Source: CAVOEB01 sp965249645
Lineage (GTDB): Bacteria; Pseudomonadota; Alphaproteobacteria; UBA828; JAPUJA01
Direction: 5' to 3'
NCBI GenBank assembly: GCA_965249645.1
Contig: CBDFML010000012.1
Location: 124,001 to 188,000 of the forward strand
DNA length: 64,000 nt
Both the position numbers and the translations under genes were made by a program. The notes under the pieces are model-generated. The model was not told the DNA's origin. It worked only from the letters and a program-made list of their open reading frames with translations, and did not search any database. This document shows, one piece after another, positions 35,795 to 45,417 of the stretch (positions within the stretch are counted from its first letter, which is position 1; every line of letters starts with the position of its first letter).

Positions 35795-36184
35795 ATGTCT
35801 CGATTGGTGTTTTACGTCGTCCTGCTTGCGCTCGCGTTTGCGGCACCGGCTTCGACGGTGGCAGCCGAGGCGGGCGACGTGGGCGAGGGTCGCAAGGTCT
35901 TCAAGGTCTGCAAGAACTGCCACTCGGCCAAGCAGGGCAAAACCGGCACTTTCGGGCCCAACCTCTACCAGGTGGTCGGCCGTGTCGCCGGCGCCGTACC
36001 GGGCTATCCCTACTCGGACTCTTTCGCGAATGCGGAGTTCGCCTGGACGCCCGAACGGATCGACGAATTCATCGCCGATCCCAAGGGCGTCTATCCCGAT
36101 ACCACGATGGTCTTCAAGGGCGTGCCCGATGCCACGGACCGCGCCAACCTCATCGCCTATCTGATCGCGGCGGGCGAGCGTTAG
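35795..36184 (+). CDS. Class I cytochrome c (c2-like), periplasmic
   Basis: A 129-residue exported monohaem cytochrome. A Sec signal (LVFYVVLLALAFAAPASTVAA) precedes GRKVFKVCKNCHSAKQG, with the haem motif CKNCH at about residues 45-49. FGPNLYQVVGR follows, then the Met axial ligand in TTMVFKGV (about 106). The fold matches small c2/c550 electron carriers. The ATG at 35795 gives a proper signal peptide. It may accept electrons from a neighbouring oxidase or dehydrogenase; no oxidase is adjacent. Confidence 0.9.
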   Translation: MSRLVFYVVLLALAFAAPASTVAAEAGDVGEGRKVFKVCKNCHSAKQGKTGTFGPNLYQVVGRVAGAVPGYPYSDSFANAEFAWTPERIDEFIADPKGVYPDTTMVFKGVPDATDRANLIAYLIAAGER

Positions 36185-36392
36185 TAAAATTCCGGGCGAC
36201 AGGGATTTCTAAAAGGCCGCGCCGGCCGCGTTCGCGGCCTACGTTATCTTTATTAGTGGCGGCCTGCCGCTTACGCGGCGCCAGCCTCCGCGGCGCCTGA
36301 GTGCATTCAAGACCCGAGTGGCGATTGAACGCCGGTCAGTTTTGCTGAGCAAAGCAGGCCGGTTAAAAAGACCCCCCATATCCCGCATCATA

Positions 36393-37223
36393 TCAGCTCT
36401 CGGCGGTCACCTTCTCGATGAAGATCTCCTCGGTGCGCTGGGCCTCGGCCCGGGTGATGGCGAGCAGCTTGTTGCGCAGGTGGAAGAAGTCTTCCGTCTC
36501 CTTGACCGCGAGATCGTGCTCCTTGGGCAAGTGGTCGGCGACGACGATCTCTTCGAGGATTCGCGCCGGCCGGGCCGAGAAGACGAAGATCCGTTCGCCC
36601 AGGAAGATCGCCTCCTCCACGTCGTGGGTGACGAAAATGATGGTCTTCTTCTCCTTGTGGCGGATATCGAGCAGCTGGACCTGGAGAAACTCCCGGTTCT
36701 GGGCGTCGAGCGCGCCGAACGGCTCGTCCATCAGCAGCACGTCGGGGTCGGCGGCCAGGGTGCGCGCGATTGCCAGGCGCTGGCGCATGCCGCCCGAGAT
36801 TCGGTTGACAAAGAAGGTCTCGAAATCCGAGAGGCCCACGAGGTCGAGATAATGCCGGGCGATCTCGCGCTTCTCTTTCTTGCCCACGTCGGTGCGGAAT
36901 TTGAGCCCGAATTCAACGTTCCCGAGCACGCTCAGCCAGGGAAACGACGAATAGGACTGGAAGACCACACCCTTCTTGCGGTCGGGCCCCCTCACCCGTT
37001 CACCGTCGAGGCGCACCTCGCCGAGGGACGCGCGCTCAAGCCCGCCGACGATGCGCATCAGGGTCGTCTTGCCGCAACCTGAGGGCCCGACAAAGACCAC
37101 GAAGTCGTTCTTCTCGATGCCGATGGAAATATCGTCGATCACCTGGGTCGGTGGGCCGCCGCGGTCGTCCTCGAACCATTTCGAGACGCCGTCGATTTCC
37201 AGGAAGGGTGTGCTCTTGGCCAT
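36393..37223 (-). CDS. ABC transporter ATPase (NrtD/SsuB/TauB type)
   Basis: A 276-residue ATP-binding subunit: Walker A GPSGCGKTT (about 45), Q-loop VFQSYSSFPWLSVLGNV, signature SGGMRQR (about 143), Walker B LLMDEPFGALD (about 165) and H-loop IFVTHDVEEA. ATG 37223 is selected because it gives the normal family N terminus (FLEIDGVSKWF) and sits 8 bp after the permease stop. Third gene of a binding protein-permease-ATPase operon. Confidence 0.92.
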   Translation of the reverse strand: MAKSTPFLEIDGVSKWFEDDRGGPPTQVIDDISIGIEKNDFVVFVGPSGCGKTTLMRIVGGLERASLGEVRLDGERVRGPDRKKGVVFQSYSSFPWLSVLGNVEFGLKFRTDVGKKEKREIARHYLDLVGLSDFETFFVNRISGGMRQRLAIARTLAADPDVLLMDEPFGALDAQNREFLQVQLLDIRHKEKKTIIFVTHDVEEAIFLGERIFVFSARPARILEEIVVADHLPKEHDLAVKETEDFFHLRNKLLAITRAEAQRTEEIFIEKVTAES

Positions 37224-37231
37224 CGCGTCGC

Positions 37232-38068
37232 CTACTCCATGTAGCGGAAGGAGCGGCGGTGGATGTAGCGGATGATCTGATCGCTCGCCAGTCCGATAAT
37301 GCCGATCGTGAGCACGCCGGCCATGACTTCGGGGGTCTTGCCGAAACGCCGCGAGATCCAGATCACTTGGCCGATGCCGTCGTTGGCCGCGACGAGCTCG
37401 GCGATGATGACGTAGCTCCAGCACCAGCCCAGCGTGATCCTCAGGTTATCGACCAGGGTCGGCATCTGGGCGGGCAGGATGATCCAGCGCAGCACCTGGC
37501 GCGATCGTGCACCGAGCGTGTAGCAGATCTCGACATATTCATTGGGCACCCGGCGCGCGCCGTCGGCGACCAGCAGGACGAGCTGGAAGTAGGTGCCCAT
37601 CCACAATAGCGCAATCTTCGAGGTCTCGCCGATGCCGAGCCAGATCACCGTGAGCGGCACCAGGGCGGGCACGGGCAGATAGCGGACCAAATCCATCACC
37701 GGCTCCTGCATGGCGCCGAAAATGCGGAAGCTGCTCATGAGGATGCCGAGCGGGATCGCCATCAGGGCGGCGATCGTGAACGCCACCATCACCCGGAAGA
37801 CGGAGATGCCGACATCGTAGGCGAAGTTGAAGTTGACGAACAGGGAATACAACGCCTCCGCCACCCTGATGGGCGAGGGCAGGTAGACCTCCTTGACGAA
37901 GCCGCCCTCGGAGATCGCCACCCAGATCACGATCAGGATCGCGAACGAGAGGACCGCGAGCGAGAGGTCGGTCGAGCGGCTCGTCTTGCCCCGGAAGCGC
38001 ACCAGCTCGCGGGTCGCCTCGCGATAGCGTTCCCGTGGATCGTGTCTGGTGAGGTCGCGGTGGGCCAT
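37232..38068 (-). CDS. ABC transporter permease (SsuC/TauC type)
   Basis: A 278-residue inner-membrane permease with about six helices, the first at LAVLSFAILIVIWVAI. It carries the characteristic RYLPVPALVPLTVIWLGIGE segment and EICYTLGARSRQVLRWIILP EAA loop. This family serves sulfonates, nitrate or pyrimidine precursors. It is the middle gene of the three-gene operon. Confidence 0.92.
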   Translation of the reverse strand: MAHRDLTRHDPRERYREATRELVRFRGKTSRSTDLSLAVLSFAILIVIWVAISEGGFVKEVYLPSPIRVAEALYSLFVNFNFAYDVGISVFRVMVAFTIAALMAIPLGILMSSFRIFGAMQEPVMDLVRYLPVPALVPLTVIWLGIGETSKIALLWMGTYFQLVLLVADGARRVPNEYVEICYTLGARSRQVLRWIILPAQMPTLVDNLRITLGWCWSYVIIAELVAANDGIGQVIWISRRFGKTPEVMAGVLTIGIIGLASDQIIRYIHRRSFRYME

Positions 38069-38142
38069 CGTTACCGGTCAAAAAGCGGGCCGGTCATCAC
38101 GTATGACGATGACCGGCCCGCCCGTGGGATCGAACCGTTCGC

Positions 38143-39168
38143 TCAGCGCTCGTGGCCGTCGAACAGGCCGTTAATGATCGAGTTGTTGATTTTCGCGTCG
38201 GCGCTCAGGGTGATGTCCGCGAGACCGCTCTCTATGTTGAGCGCCATGAGGTCGTCGAACAGCGGGTGAAGCGTGCCCTGCCCGCCGGGCTTGCCCATGA
38301 AGACCAGCGCATCCTCGTAGCTGACGAAGGGCCCGAGCTTCATCGTGTCGAGAATCTCCTGCGGCGTCAGGTTGAAAAACGGCGCCATGAGCTCCGCTGC
38401 ATGGTCCGTGTTCGCCTCGAAGTAGTCGATCGCCCGGTACATCGAGCGCAGGTAGCCCCGTACCAACTCCGGATTAGCGTCGATGACCCGCTGGTCCATG
38501 AACCAGACGTCGACGATCAGGCCCGGATAGTCAGCCGAATCGAGCAGCCGGTGGGCACCCTCGCGAATTCCCGAATTGAGGATCTGCTCGCCGATCGGCT
38601 CGTAGACCCCGACCGCATCCATCGACGGGTGCGAAAACACGCCGATCGCATCGGCCGTAGAGATGATCGTCGTATCCAGGTCGTCGAAGGTCAGCCCGCA
38701 TTCCACCTTGAGCGCATGCTGCAGCAGCACGGGCGCGGGCAGGGTCGGCTCATAGGCGAACTTTTTGCCCTTGAGGTCGCAGACGTGCTGAATATCGGCG
38801 CTGGCGATAATCGAATCGCCGCCCATCGAGATGTCCTCGACGCCGATGATGACGCCCTGGGTATCGTGGTTGCGCGGCCGGCTCTGATATTCGCCGACGG
38901 TGCGCGAGTTGCAGTTGATCTGGCCGTTGTCCATCGCGACCATCTGGACCATCAGGTCGCTGTCGAAGATGTACTCGACCTCGATGCCCTCTTCGTCGAA
39001 GTAACCCAGCTCGTCGGCCAGTCTGTTGATTGCCTGGGGCGGCCAGACGGAAATGGTGCAGACCAGCTTGTCGGAAATGAAGTCGTCGGCATTCGCCGGC
39101 CCGCTCGGCATCCCGAACGAAACGACCAGCGCGCCGGCCACGATGAGGCAGGCAAGTATGCGTGACAT
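38143..39168 (-). CDS. NMT1/SsuA-like ABC substrate-binding protein
   Basis: A 341-residue periplasmic binding protein: Sec signal (ILACLIVAGALVVSFGMPSG), then VCTISVWPPQAINRLADELGYFDEEGIEVEY-type opening, typical of NMT1/THI5-like and sulfonate-binding proteins. Later motifs include GVEDISMGGDSIIASADI and MDAVGVYEPIGEQIL. The ligand cannot be read. It heads the operon, 74 bp upstream of the permease gene. Confidence 0.9.
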   Translation of the reverse strand: MSRILACLIVAGALVVSFGMPSGPANADDFISDKLVCTISVWPPQAINRLADELGYFDEEGIEVEYIFDSDLMVQMVAMDNGQINCNSRTVGEYQSRPRNHDTQGVIIGVEDISMGGDSIIASADIQHVCDLKGKKFAYEPTLPAPVLLQHALKVECGLTFDDLDTTIISTADAIGVFSHPSMDAVGVYEPIGEQILNSGIREGAHRLLDSADYPGLIVDVWFMDQRVIDANPELVRGYLRSMYRAIDYFEANTDHAAELMAPFFNLTPQEILDTMKLGPFVSYEDALVFMGKPGGQGTLHPLFDDLMALNIESGLADITLSADAKINNSIINGLFDGHER

Positions 39169-39310
39169 GAATTTTCTCCCTTTCGCGGCGTCTCAATACA
39201 TGACGCCAGCTTGGTTCCCTATTTGGCGCCGACCTCTGCGGGACGCTCACCAGAAGCTAGCAGGCTGTCACGAAGCGTAGTGGGGATCAAGTGTCGGGAT
39301 GGAGTGCGCG

Positions 39311-41356
39311 TTACGTGATCGGCTGGGTTGCGGCCTCAAGCCAGCGCCGGGTCGGTTCATCGAGCCGGGGCCCGAGCGTCTCGCGCACTCGGGCGTGATA
39401 GGCGTCGAGCCAGGCCCGTTCGGCGGGGTTTAACAGGGCGGGCGCGACCAGCTTGCGGTCGATCGGGGCCAGCGTCAGGGTCTCGAAAGCCAAAAGCGGC
39501 TTTTCCGCGCCTTCGGGTGCCTCGGCCTCGATAACCGTGACCAGGTTTTCGATGCGGATGCCATAGGCTCCGGTTTTGTAGTAGCCGGGCTCGTTCGAGA
39601 CGATCATGCCGGGCTCGAACGCGACCGTGCTGGCCATCTTCGAGATCCGCTGCGGTCCTTCGTGAACTCCAAGATAGCTGCCCACACCGTGGCCTGTGCC
39701 GTGGTCGAAATCGAGCCCCGCCTGCCACAGGAACTGGCGCGCCAGGGGGTCGAGCTGGCTGCCCGTGGTGCCCTTGGGAAAGCGCGCCGTGGCCAGCGCG
39801 ATATGGCCCTTGAGCACGAGAGTGAAACGCATCCGCTGTTCGGGCGTGATGGCCGAAAAGCCGACCGTGCGGGTCACGTCCGTCGTGCCGTCGAGATACT
39901 GGCCGCCGGAATCGACAAGATAAATCTCGCCGCTCTCGATCGGCTTGTTGCTCTCGGGCGTGGCGCTGTAATGCACTATGGCGCCATGCTCGCCCGCGCC
40001 CGAGATGGTCTCGAAGCTGGGGCCGCGATAATGCTCGCCGCCCGCGCGAAAACTGGCGAGCTGGTCGATGGCGTCAAGCTCACTCACGCCCCCGTTTCGC
40101 ACCGCGCCGTCGAGCCAGCAGAGAAAACGCGTCAGCGCAGCACCATCCCGTTCGTGAGCGGCCCTTGTTCCCGCAATCTCCGCTGCGTTCTTGCGCGCCT
40201 TGGGCGCTTGGCAGGGATCGTCGCCCTCGACCAGGGTCGCGCCCGCGTCGCGCAGCCGCGTCGCTATCCAGCTCGGCACAGAGCCGGGGTCGAGCCCGAC
40301 CCGCTTTGCGGCCTTGCCCAGCCCGTTGAGGGCCGCACCAAGCGCATCGGGCGCGTACCGCGTCACCTCCGCTCCCAGCGTCTCTGCCGTGCCGGGCAGC
40401 AGCTTGCGCGGATCGATGAACAGATCGGCGTCGCCCGAGGCGTGGAGCAGGGTGAAGCACAGCGGCAGGGGCGAACACGGCACGTCGGCGCCCCTTATGT
40501 TGAGCAGCCAGGCAATTGAATCGGGCGCGCTCAGCACCATCGTGTCGGTCGCTTCCTTCGCCAGCGTTGCACCCAGCCCGGCGCGTTTCTCCGCCGAGGG
40601 TTGGCCTGCGAACGCGATGTCGTGTGCCGCCACCGCGCCGATCGGGCGGGGTGGCTGGCCGTTCCAGATTGCGTCGATGGGGTTGTCTTCCAGCGCGACC
40701 AGCGTTGCGCCAGCCTTGGTGCAGGCCGCCTCCAGCCTCGCCGCCTCGCGTGGCGTGTGCAGCCAGGGGTCGAAGCCCAACGCATCGCCCTCGGCGAGGT
40801 GTCCGGCCAGCCAGTCTGACGCCGGCTCCTCGATCAGGTGGTGGCGCGAAAACGCTTTGCCGTTGACCTGTTCTTCCGCCTGCAGGGTGTAGCGACCGTC
40901 GACGAAAATCGCCGCCTCCTGGGCCAGGATGGCGGCAAACCCGGCCGAGCCCGTGAAGCCCGAAATCCAGGCGAGGCGCTCGTTGCGCGGGGCGACATAT
41001 TCACCGTGATGCTCGTCGCCTACCTGCATGACGAATCCGGCAAGCTCGCGTTTCGCGAGCTCGGCGCGAAGTGCGGCGAGGCGTCCCGAATGACCCGTAC
41101 GCTCGCCAAGCCCGTCGTCGGATTCTGCCGCGATGCGCGCCTTGATCGCGCCGAGCGCTGCGGCCAGCTCGGGCGTTGGTTCGGGGGCTACGAGACGCAT
41201 CCAGCCGTCCGGCTCGACGCCCTCGGGCGCCGCGCAGACGCCGGCGACCAGCGCCTCGATCTCGCCCGCGCCAAAGCGCGAACCGGCCGCTTTGAGCAGG
41301 GCGTCAAGGTCGTCTGTCGCGTCCGCTTTTGTTGCGTTAGCCATGGCCGCGACCAT
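39311..41356 (-). CDS. pepP: Xaa-Pro aminopeptidase (aminopeptidase P, three-domain)
   Basis: A 681-residue M24B peptidase that removes N-terminal residues before proline. Two creatinase-like N domains precede the catalytic domain, whose dinuclear metal ligands are intact: YLVDSGG and GTTDVTRT (two Asp), GHGVGSYLGVHEG (His), SNEPGYY (Glu) and IRIENLV (Glu). The C-terminal about 60 residues (LAPIDRKLVAPALLNPAERAWL) are typical of the long form. The first about 75 residues (alanine-rich) exceed the usual start, which may be near LAALRAELAKREL. It is divergent from the phosphoesterase gene. Confidence 0.92.
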   Translation of the reverse strand: MVAAMANATKADATDDLDALLKAAGSRFGAGEIEALVAGVCAAPEGVEPDGWMRLVAPEPTPELAAALGAIKARIAAESDDGLGERTGHSGRLAALRAELAKRELAGFVMQVGDEHHGEYVAPRNERLAWISGFTGSAGFAAILAQEAAIFVDGRYTLQAEEQVNGKAFSRHHLIEEPASDWLAGHLAEGDALGFDPWLHTPREAARLEAACTKAGATLVALEDNPIDAIWNGQPPRPIGAVAAHDIAFAGQPSAEKRAGLGATLAKEATDTMVLSAPDSIAWLLNIRGADVPCSPLPLCFTLLHASGDADLFIDPRKLLPGTAETLGAEVTRYAPDALGAALNGLGKAAKRVGLDPGSVPSWIATRLRDAGATLVEGDDPCQAPKARKNAAEIAGTRAAHERDGAALTRFLCWLDGAVRNGGVSELDAIDQLASFRAGGEHYRGPSFETISGAGEHGAIVHYSATPESNKPIESGEIYLVDSGGQYLDGTTDVTRTVGFSAITPEQRMRFTLVLKGHIALATARFPKGTTGSQLDPLARQFLWQAGLDFDHGTGHGVGSYLGVHEGPQRISKMASTVAFEPGMIVSNEPGYYKTGAYGIRIENLVTVIEAEAPEGAEKPLLAFETLTLAPIDRKLVAPALLNPAERAWLDAYHARVRETLGPRLDEPTRRWLEAATQPIT

Positions 41357-41417
41357 ACGCTAGCCGCCGGAGCCGCGCCAGACGCTCCGAAATTGAGACA
41401 CCGCCAGCAGGAACGCC

Positions 41418-42194
41418 ATGGACCACGCCCCTCTCGTGATCGCCCAGCTTACCGACTGCCACCTCGCCGACGAGCCAGAGGCGACGCTCATGGGTGTCGT
41501 CACCGAGGCGACGCTGGCCGCCGTGATAGCCGATCTCGGGGCGGCGCGCCCGGCGCCCGAGTTCGTGCTCGCCACGGGCGATTTGTCCGAGACCGCCAGC
41601 GACGCCTCCTATCAGCGCCTGACCGGCCATCTGCGGGGTCTTGATCGCCCGGTCCATTGCCTGCCCGGCAATCACGACGATCCGGAGGCGATGGAGCGCG
41701 CGCTTGCCGGCGGCGCGATCACGACCGATTTCGTCGTCGATAACGGCGCGTGGCGCGTCGTGTTGCTCGATTCCCACGTCCCCGGCGCTCCCCATGGCCG
41801 GCTGGGGGCGGCGCAGCTCGCCCGGCTCGACGACGCGTTGGCGTCCGAGCCCGGCCGCTTCGCGCTGATCGCGGTCCATCACCCGCCGGTCGTGATCGCC
41901 AGCCCGTGGATGGATGCGATGGGGTTGCTCGATGCCGCCGAATTGTTCGCCGTGCTCGACCGTCACCCGTGCGTGCGCGCGGTGATCTGGGGCCATATCC
42001 ACCAGCCCTTCGAGGGATTGCGCAACGGCGTGCGCCTGCTGGGTGCGCCCTCGACCAGCCGCCAGGTCCGCCCTAAAACCGAAACCCCGATCATGACCGG
42101 CGAGCCGCCCGCCTGGCGGCGTCTCATGCTTCACGGCGATGGCAGGGTCGAGACGCAGCTCCATTGGATCGAAGGGATGGTGCCGGCGTCTTAG
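41418..42194 (+). CDS. CpdA-type cyclic-nucleotide phosphodiesterase / metallophosphoesterase
   Basis: A 258-residue calcineurin-like phosphoesterase with the full dimetal set: TDCHL, ATGDLSET, PGNHDD, VHHPP and WGHIHQ. Overall layout (QLTDCHL at the N terminus, HGRLGAAQL in the middle) fits class III 3',5'-cAMP phosphodiesterases. It overlaps the prmA stop by 4 bp tail to tail. The actual substrate is uncertain. Confidence 0.88.
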   Translation: MDHAPLVIAQLTDCHLADEPEATLMGVVTEATLAAVIADLGAARPAPEFVLATGDLSETASDASYQRLTGHLRGLDRPVHCLPGNHDDPEAMERALAGGAITTDFVVDNGAWRVVLLDSHVPGAPHGRLGAAQLARLDDALASEPGRFALIAVHHPPVVIASPWMDAMGLLDAAELFAVLDRHPCVRAVIWGHIHQPFEGLRNGVRLLGAPSTSRQVRPKTETPIMTGEPPAWRRLMLHGDGRVETQLHWIEGMVPAS

Positions 42195-43078
42195 CGCAGG
42201 ATCAGTGTGCTCCAGGGGCCGAGCCGGATACGGTGCTCAAGCACCCGGCCCGCCCGGCGATAGGCAGCAAGCACACCCGCCTCCTGGCGCCCGAGCAGCC
42301 CCGCCAGCAGAATTCGCCCGCCCGGCGCCAGCGCGTGGCAGATCGGCACCGCAAGGCGGCGCAAGGGTGGCGCAAGAATGTTGGCGCAGATCAGATCGAA
42401 CGGGGCGCGGTTGCGCAACGCCTCGTGGTTGAGTCCGTCCGCGGTTATCGCGCGGACCATGGCGCCGACGCCGTTTGCCCGGGCATTCTCGCCCGCGATC
42501 CGCGCCGCTAAGGGGTCGATGTCGCCGGCCACGACCGGTGCGCGCCAAAGTTGGGCCATGGCGATGGCGAGCACGCCGGTTCCCGTGCCCAGGTCGAGCG
42601 GGCGGCGAAACCCCCGACGCTTCGCCAGCCGGTCGAGCGCCAGCAGGCAGCCGATGGTCGATTCGTGGTGCCCGGTGCCGAACGCGGGACCCGCGTGGAT
42701 GGTCAGGCTGACCGCAGCGCCGGGCACGGCCACAGCGTGGCTCGCGCGGATCGCGAAGCGTGCGGCGCGCACCGGGGCGAAGTCCCGCTGGGTTGCGGCC
42801 ACCCGGTCCCGTTCGGGCAGGGCGGACACCTCGATCTCGGACGTTGCGAGGCCGAGCGTTGCTGCCAACGCGGGCGTGTCGGGTGGTGCGGAAAAGAGCG
42901 CCTCGACGACGCACAAATCGTCCCCGCGCGGTTCGATCTCCTCGCCCGGCTCTGCCTCGAACACCGAGAGCGCGAGGGCGCCGGGCTCGAGCCGCGCCTC
43001 GATTGTGGCGGTCGCATGACGCGGCACGCGAGCCGCGACGCGCCACAGGGGGGAGGCGCCGTCAGGTCGGTTCGACAA
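42191..43078 (-). CDS. prmA: Ribosomal protein L11 methyltransferase
   Basis: A 295-residue SAM-dependent methyltransferase that trimethylates ribosomal protein L11. Features are an N-terminal substrate domain, HAGPAFGTGHHEST (PrmA hallmark before motif I), motif I DLGTGTGVLAIAMA (about 165), GDIDPLAARIAGENA, and DLICANILAPPL, the NxxA catalytic-type motif. Its start overlaps the uvrD end by 17 bp, so uvrD and prmA are cotranscribed. Confidence 0.93.
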   Translation of the reverse strand: MSNRPDGASPLWRVAARVPRHATATIEARLEPGALALSVFEAEPGEEIEPRGDDLCVVEALFSAPPDTPALAATLGLATSEIEVSALPERDRVAATQRDFAPVRAARFAIRASHAVAVPGAAVSLTIHAGPAFGTGHHESTIGCLLALDRLAKRRGFRRPLDLGTGTGVLAIAMAQLWRAPVVAGDIDPLAARIAGENARANGVGAMVRAITADGLNHEALRNRAPFDLICANILAPPLRRLAVPICHALAPGGRILLAGLLGRQEAGVLAAYRRAGRVLEHRIRLGPWSTLILR

Positions 43079-45398
43079 AGCTGTCGATCACCTTCTTGCG
43101 TCCCGCTTTTTCGAACTCGATCTCGAGCTTGTTGCCGTCGACCGCGAGAATCTTGCCGTAACCGAATTTCTGGTGAAACACCCGTGCGCCGACCGGAAAC
43201 GGCGTCTCGGGCGCGGCCCGACGCGGGGTCTGGAAGCTCGCGCCCTCTAACGTCGGCGGCGCGCGCCGGCGCGCACCGCGCCGCGGCCTCGGGTCCGTAA
43301 AGCCGCCCAGCACCGAGGGGCCCTCGTCGCGCAAGGCCCGTTCCGCGCTTGTCGGGCGGGCGGGAAAGCCGTCGGCAGCGTGATACTCGACATGCTCGCC
43401 CGGCAGTTCCTCGATGAAGCGGGACGGCATGTTCGAGAGCCACTGATTGTGCACCAGCCGGTTGGCGACCCACAGCACGTGGGCGTTGCTCGCCGCGCGG
43501 GTCAGCCCGACATAGGCGAGCCGGCGTTCCTCCTCCAACCCCGCTGCGCCCGCCTCGTCGAGATGCAGCGGATGGGGAAACACCCCTTCTTCCCACCCGG
43601 GAAGGAACACCGTGTCGAACTCCAGCCCCTTGGCGGCGTGAAGCGTCATCACGTTGACCATGTCGTCGGAGCGGTTGTCGGCCAGCTCCATGACCAGGCT
43701 GACATGCTCGAGGAAGCTGATGAGATCGTCGAACTCCTCGAGCGCGAGGATCAGCTCCTTGAGATTTTCCAGCCGGCCCGGCGCCTGCACCGACTTGTCC
43801 TTCTGCCACATCGCCGTGTAGCCCGATTCGTCGAGCACGGTCTCGATCACCTCGGGATGAGGCGTCTCGGCCAGCAGCGCGCGCCAGCGGGCGAAGCTCT
43901 CGATCAGCTCGGCCAGCGCGCGCCGCGCCGAGGGGCGCAGCTCGTCGGTCTCCGCCACGAGCGCGGCCGCCGCGCCCAGCGAGATGCCGCCGCGCCGGGC
44001 GGTCTGATGGATCACCTGCAGGGCCGCGTCGCCTAAGCCCCGCTTGGGCAGGTTGATGATACGCTCGAAGGCGAGCCCGTCGTCGGGCTGCATCAGGATC
44101 CGGATATAGGCGACGGCGTCGCGGATCTCCTGGCGCTCGTAAAAGCGCAAGCCGCCGACCACCCGGTAGGGCAGCCCGATCTCGAGAAAGCGTTCCTCGA
44201 AGGGGCGGGTCTGGTGGCTCGCGCGCACCAGGATCGCAACCTCGCGCAATGCATGGTCCTTGCGCTGCAGCGCCTCGATCCGCTCGCCCACATGGCGGGC
44301 TTCCTCCCGGCCGTCCCACAGCCCCATGACCGTGACCTTCTCGCCCTCGATGCCCTCGGTCCACAGGGTCTTGCCGAGCCGCCCCTCGTTCTTGGCGATC
44401 AGGCCCGAAGCCGCGCCGAGGATATGGCCGGTCGAGCGGTAGTTGCGCTCCAGCCGGATCACCTGTGCGCCGGGAAAATCCTTCTCGAAGCGCAGGATGT
44501 TGGCGACCTCCGCGCCGCGCCAGCCATAGATCGACTGATCGTCGTCGCCCACGCAGCACAGGTTGCGGTGGGCTTGCGCGAGCAGGCGCAGCCACAGATA
44601 TTGCGCGACGTTCGCGTCCTGGTATTCGTCGACCAGAATGTACTTGAAGCGCTTCTGATACTCCGCGACGACATCCGCGTTCTCGGTGAACAGGGTCAGG
44701 TTGTGGAGCAGCAAATCGCCGAAATCGGCGGTGTTCAGCGTGAGTTGGCGGGCTTGGTATTCGCGATAGAGCTCGACCGCGCGGCCCTGCGCAAACTCAC
44801 TGTCGTATTCCGCTTCGGCCTTCTCGGGCGTCAGCCCGCGGTCCTTCCAGCGCTGGATCAGGATCGAGAGTACCCGCGCCGGCCAGCGTTTTTCGTCGAT
44901 GTTGGCCGCCGCCAGCACCTGCTTGAGCAGGCGGACCTGATCGTCCATGTCGATGATGGTGTAGTTGGACTTGAGCCCGACCAGCTCCGCATGGCGGCGC
45001 AGGATGCGCGCGGCCATGGCGTGGAAGGTGCCGAGCCACAGCCCCTCGGCCGGATGGCCGGTTAGCCTTTCCACCCGCTCGACCATCTCGCGCGCCGCCT
45101 TGTTGGTAAAGGTCACGGCGAGCACCTGGCTGGGCCAGGCGGCGCCGCTAGCGAGCAGGTAGGCGAGCCGGGTGGTCAGCACCCGGGTCTTGCCCGTGCC
45201 CGCGCCGGCGAGCACGAGAACCGGACCCTCGGTCGCCTCGACGGCGGCGCGTTGCTCCGGGTTGAGCCCGTCGAGACAGCCGTGGGCGGGGGCACCCGGA
45301 CGGGGGATCGCCGGCGCGCCGGTGGGCGCGGTTGCGGATCGGGCCGGTGTGGCGGGGGCGAGCGTGCCGAGTTGGGAGAGGTCGAAGGGATCGCTCAT
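43062..45398 (-). CDS. uvrD: UvrD/PcrA-type DNA helicase II
   Basis: A 778-residue SF1A 3'-5' helicase for nucleotide excision and mismatch repair. Motifs: LNPEQRAAVEATEGP (Q-motif), AGAGTGKTRVLTTR (Walker A, about 60), DEYQDANVAQY (about 250), GDDDQSIYGWRGAE, LERNYRSTGHIL, MTLHAAKGLEFD, EERRLAYVGLTRA. The C-terminal Tudor-like RNA-polymerase contact (GARVFHQKFGYGKILAV) is present. It is 19 bp downstream of a pentapeptide-repeat gene. Confidence 0.95.
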   Translation of the reverse strand: MSDPFDLSQLGTLAPATPARSATAPTGAPAIPRPGAPAHGCLDGLNPEQRAAVEATEGPVLVLAGAGTGKTRVLTTRLAYLLASGAAWPSQVLAVTFTNKAAREMVERVERLTGHPAEGLWLGTFHAMAARILRRHAELVGLKSNYTIIDMDDQVRLLKQVLAAANIDEKRWPARVLSILIQRWKDRGLTPEKAEAEYDSEFAQGRAVELYREYQARQLTLNTADFGDLLLHNLTLFTENADVVAEYQKRFKYILVDEYQDANVAQYLWLRLLAQAHRNLCCVGDDDQSIYGWRGAEVANILRFEKDFPGAQVIRLERNYRSTGHILGAASGLIAKNEGRLGKTLWTEGIEGEKVTVMGLWDGREEARHVGERIEALQRKDHALREVAILVRASHQTRPFEERFLEIGLPYRVVGGLRFYERQEIRDAVAYIRILMQPDDGLAFERIINLPKRGLGDAALQVIHQTARRGGISLGAAAALVAETDELRPSARRALAELIESFARWRALLAETPHPEVIETVLDESGYTAMWQKDKSVQAPGRLENLKELILALEEFDDLISFLEHVSLVMELADNRSDDMVNVMTLHAAKGLEFDTVFLPGWEEGVFPHPLHLDEAGAAGLEEERRLAYVGLTRAASNAHVLWVANRLVHNQWLSNMPSRFIEELPGEHVEYHAADGFPARPTSAERALRDEGPSVLGGFTDPRPRRGARRRAPPTLEGASFQTPRRAAPETPFPVGARVFHQKFGYGKILAVDGNKLEIEFEKAGRKKVIDSFVEPT

Positions 45399-45417
45399 GG
45401 CGAGGCGCCCGTCGCGC

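Noticed and set aside
36215..36260. GC hairpin downstream of cytochrome c as a terminator
   Set aside because: The stem GGCCGC/GCGGCC is short and no T-run follows; could be chance in GC-rich DNA.
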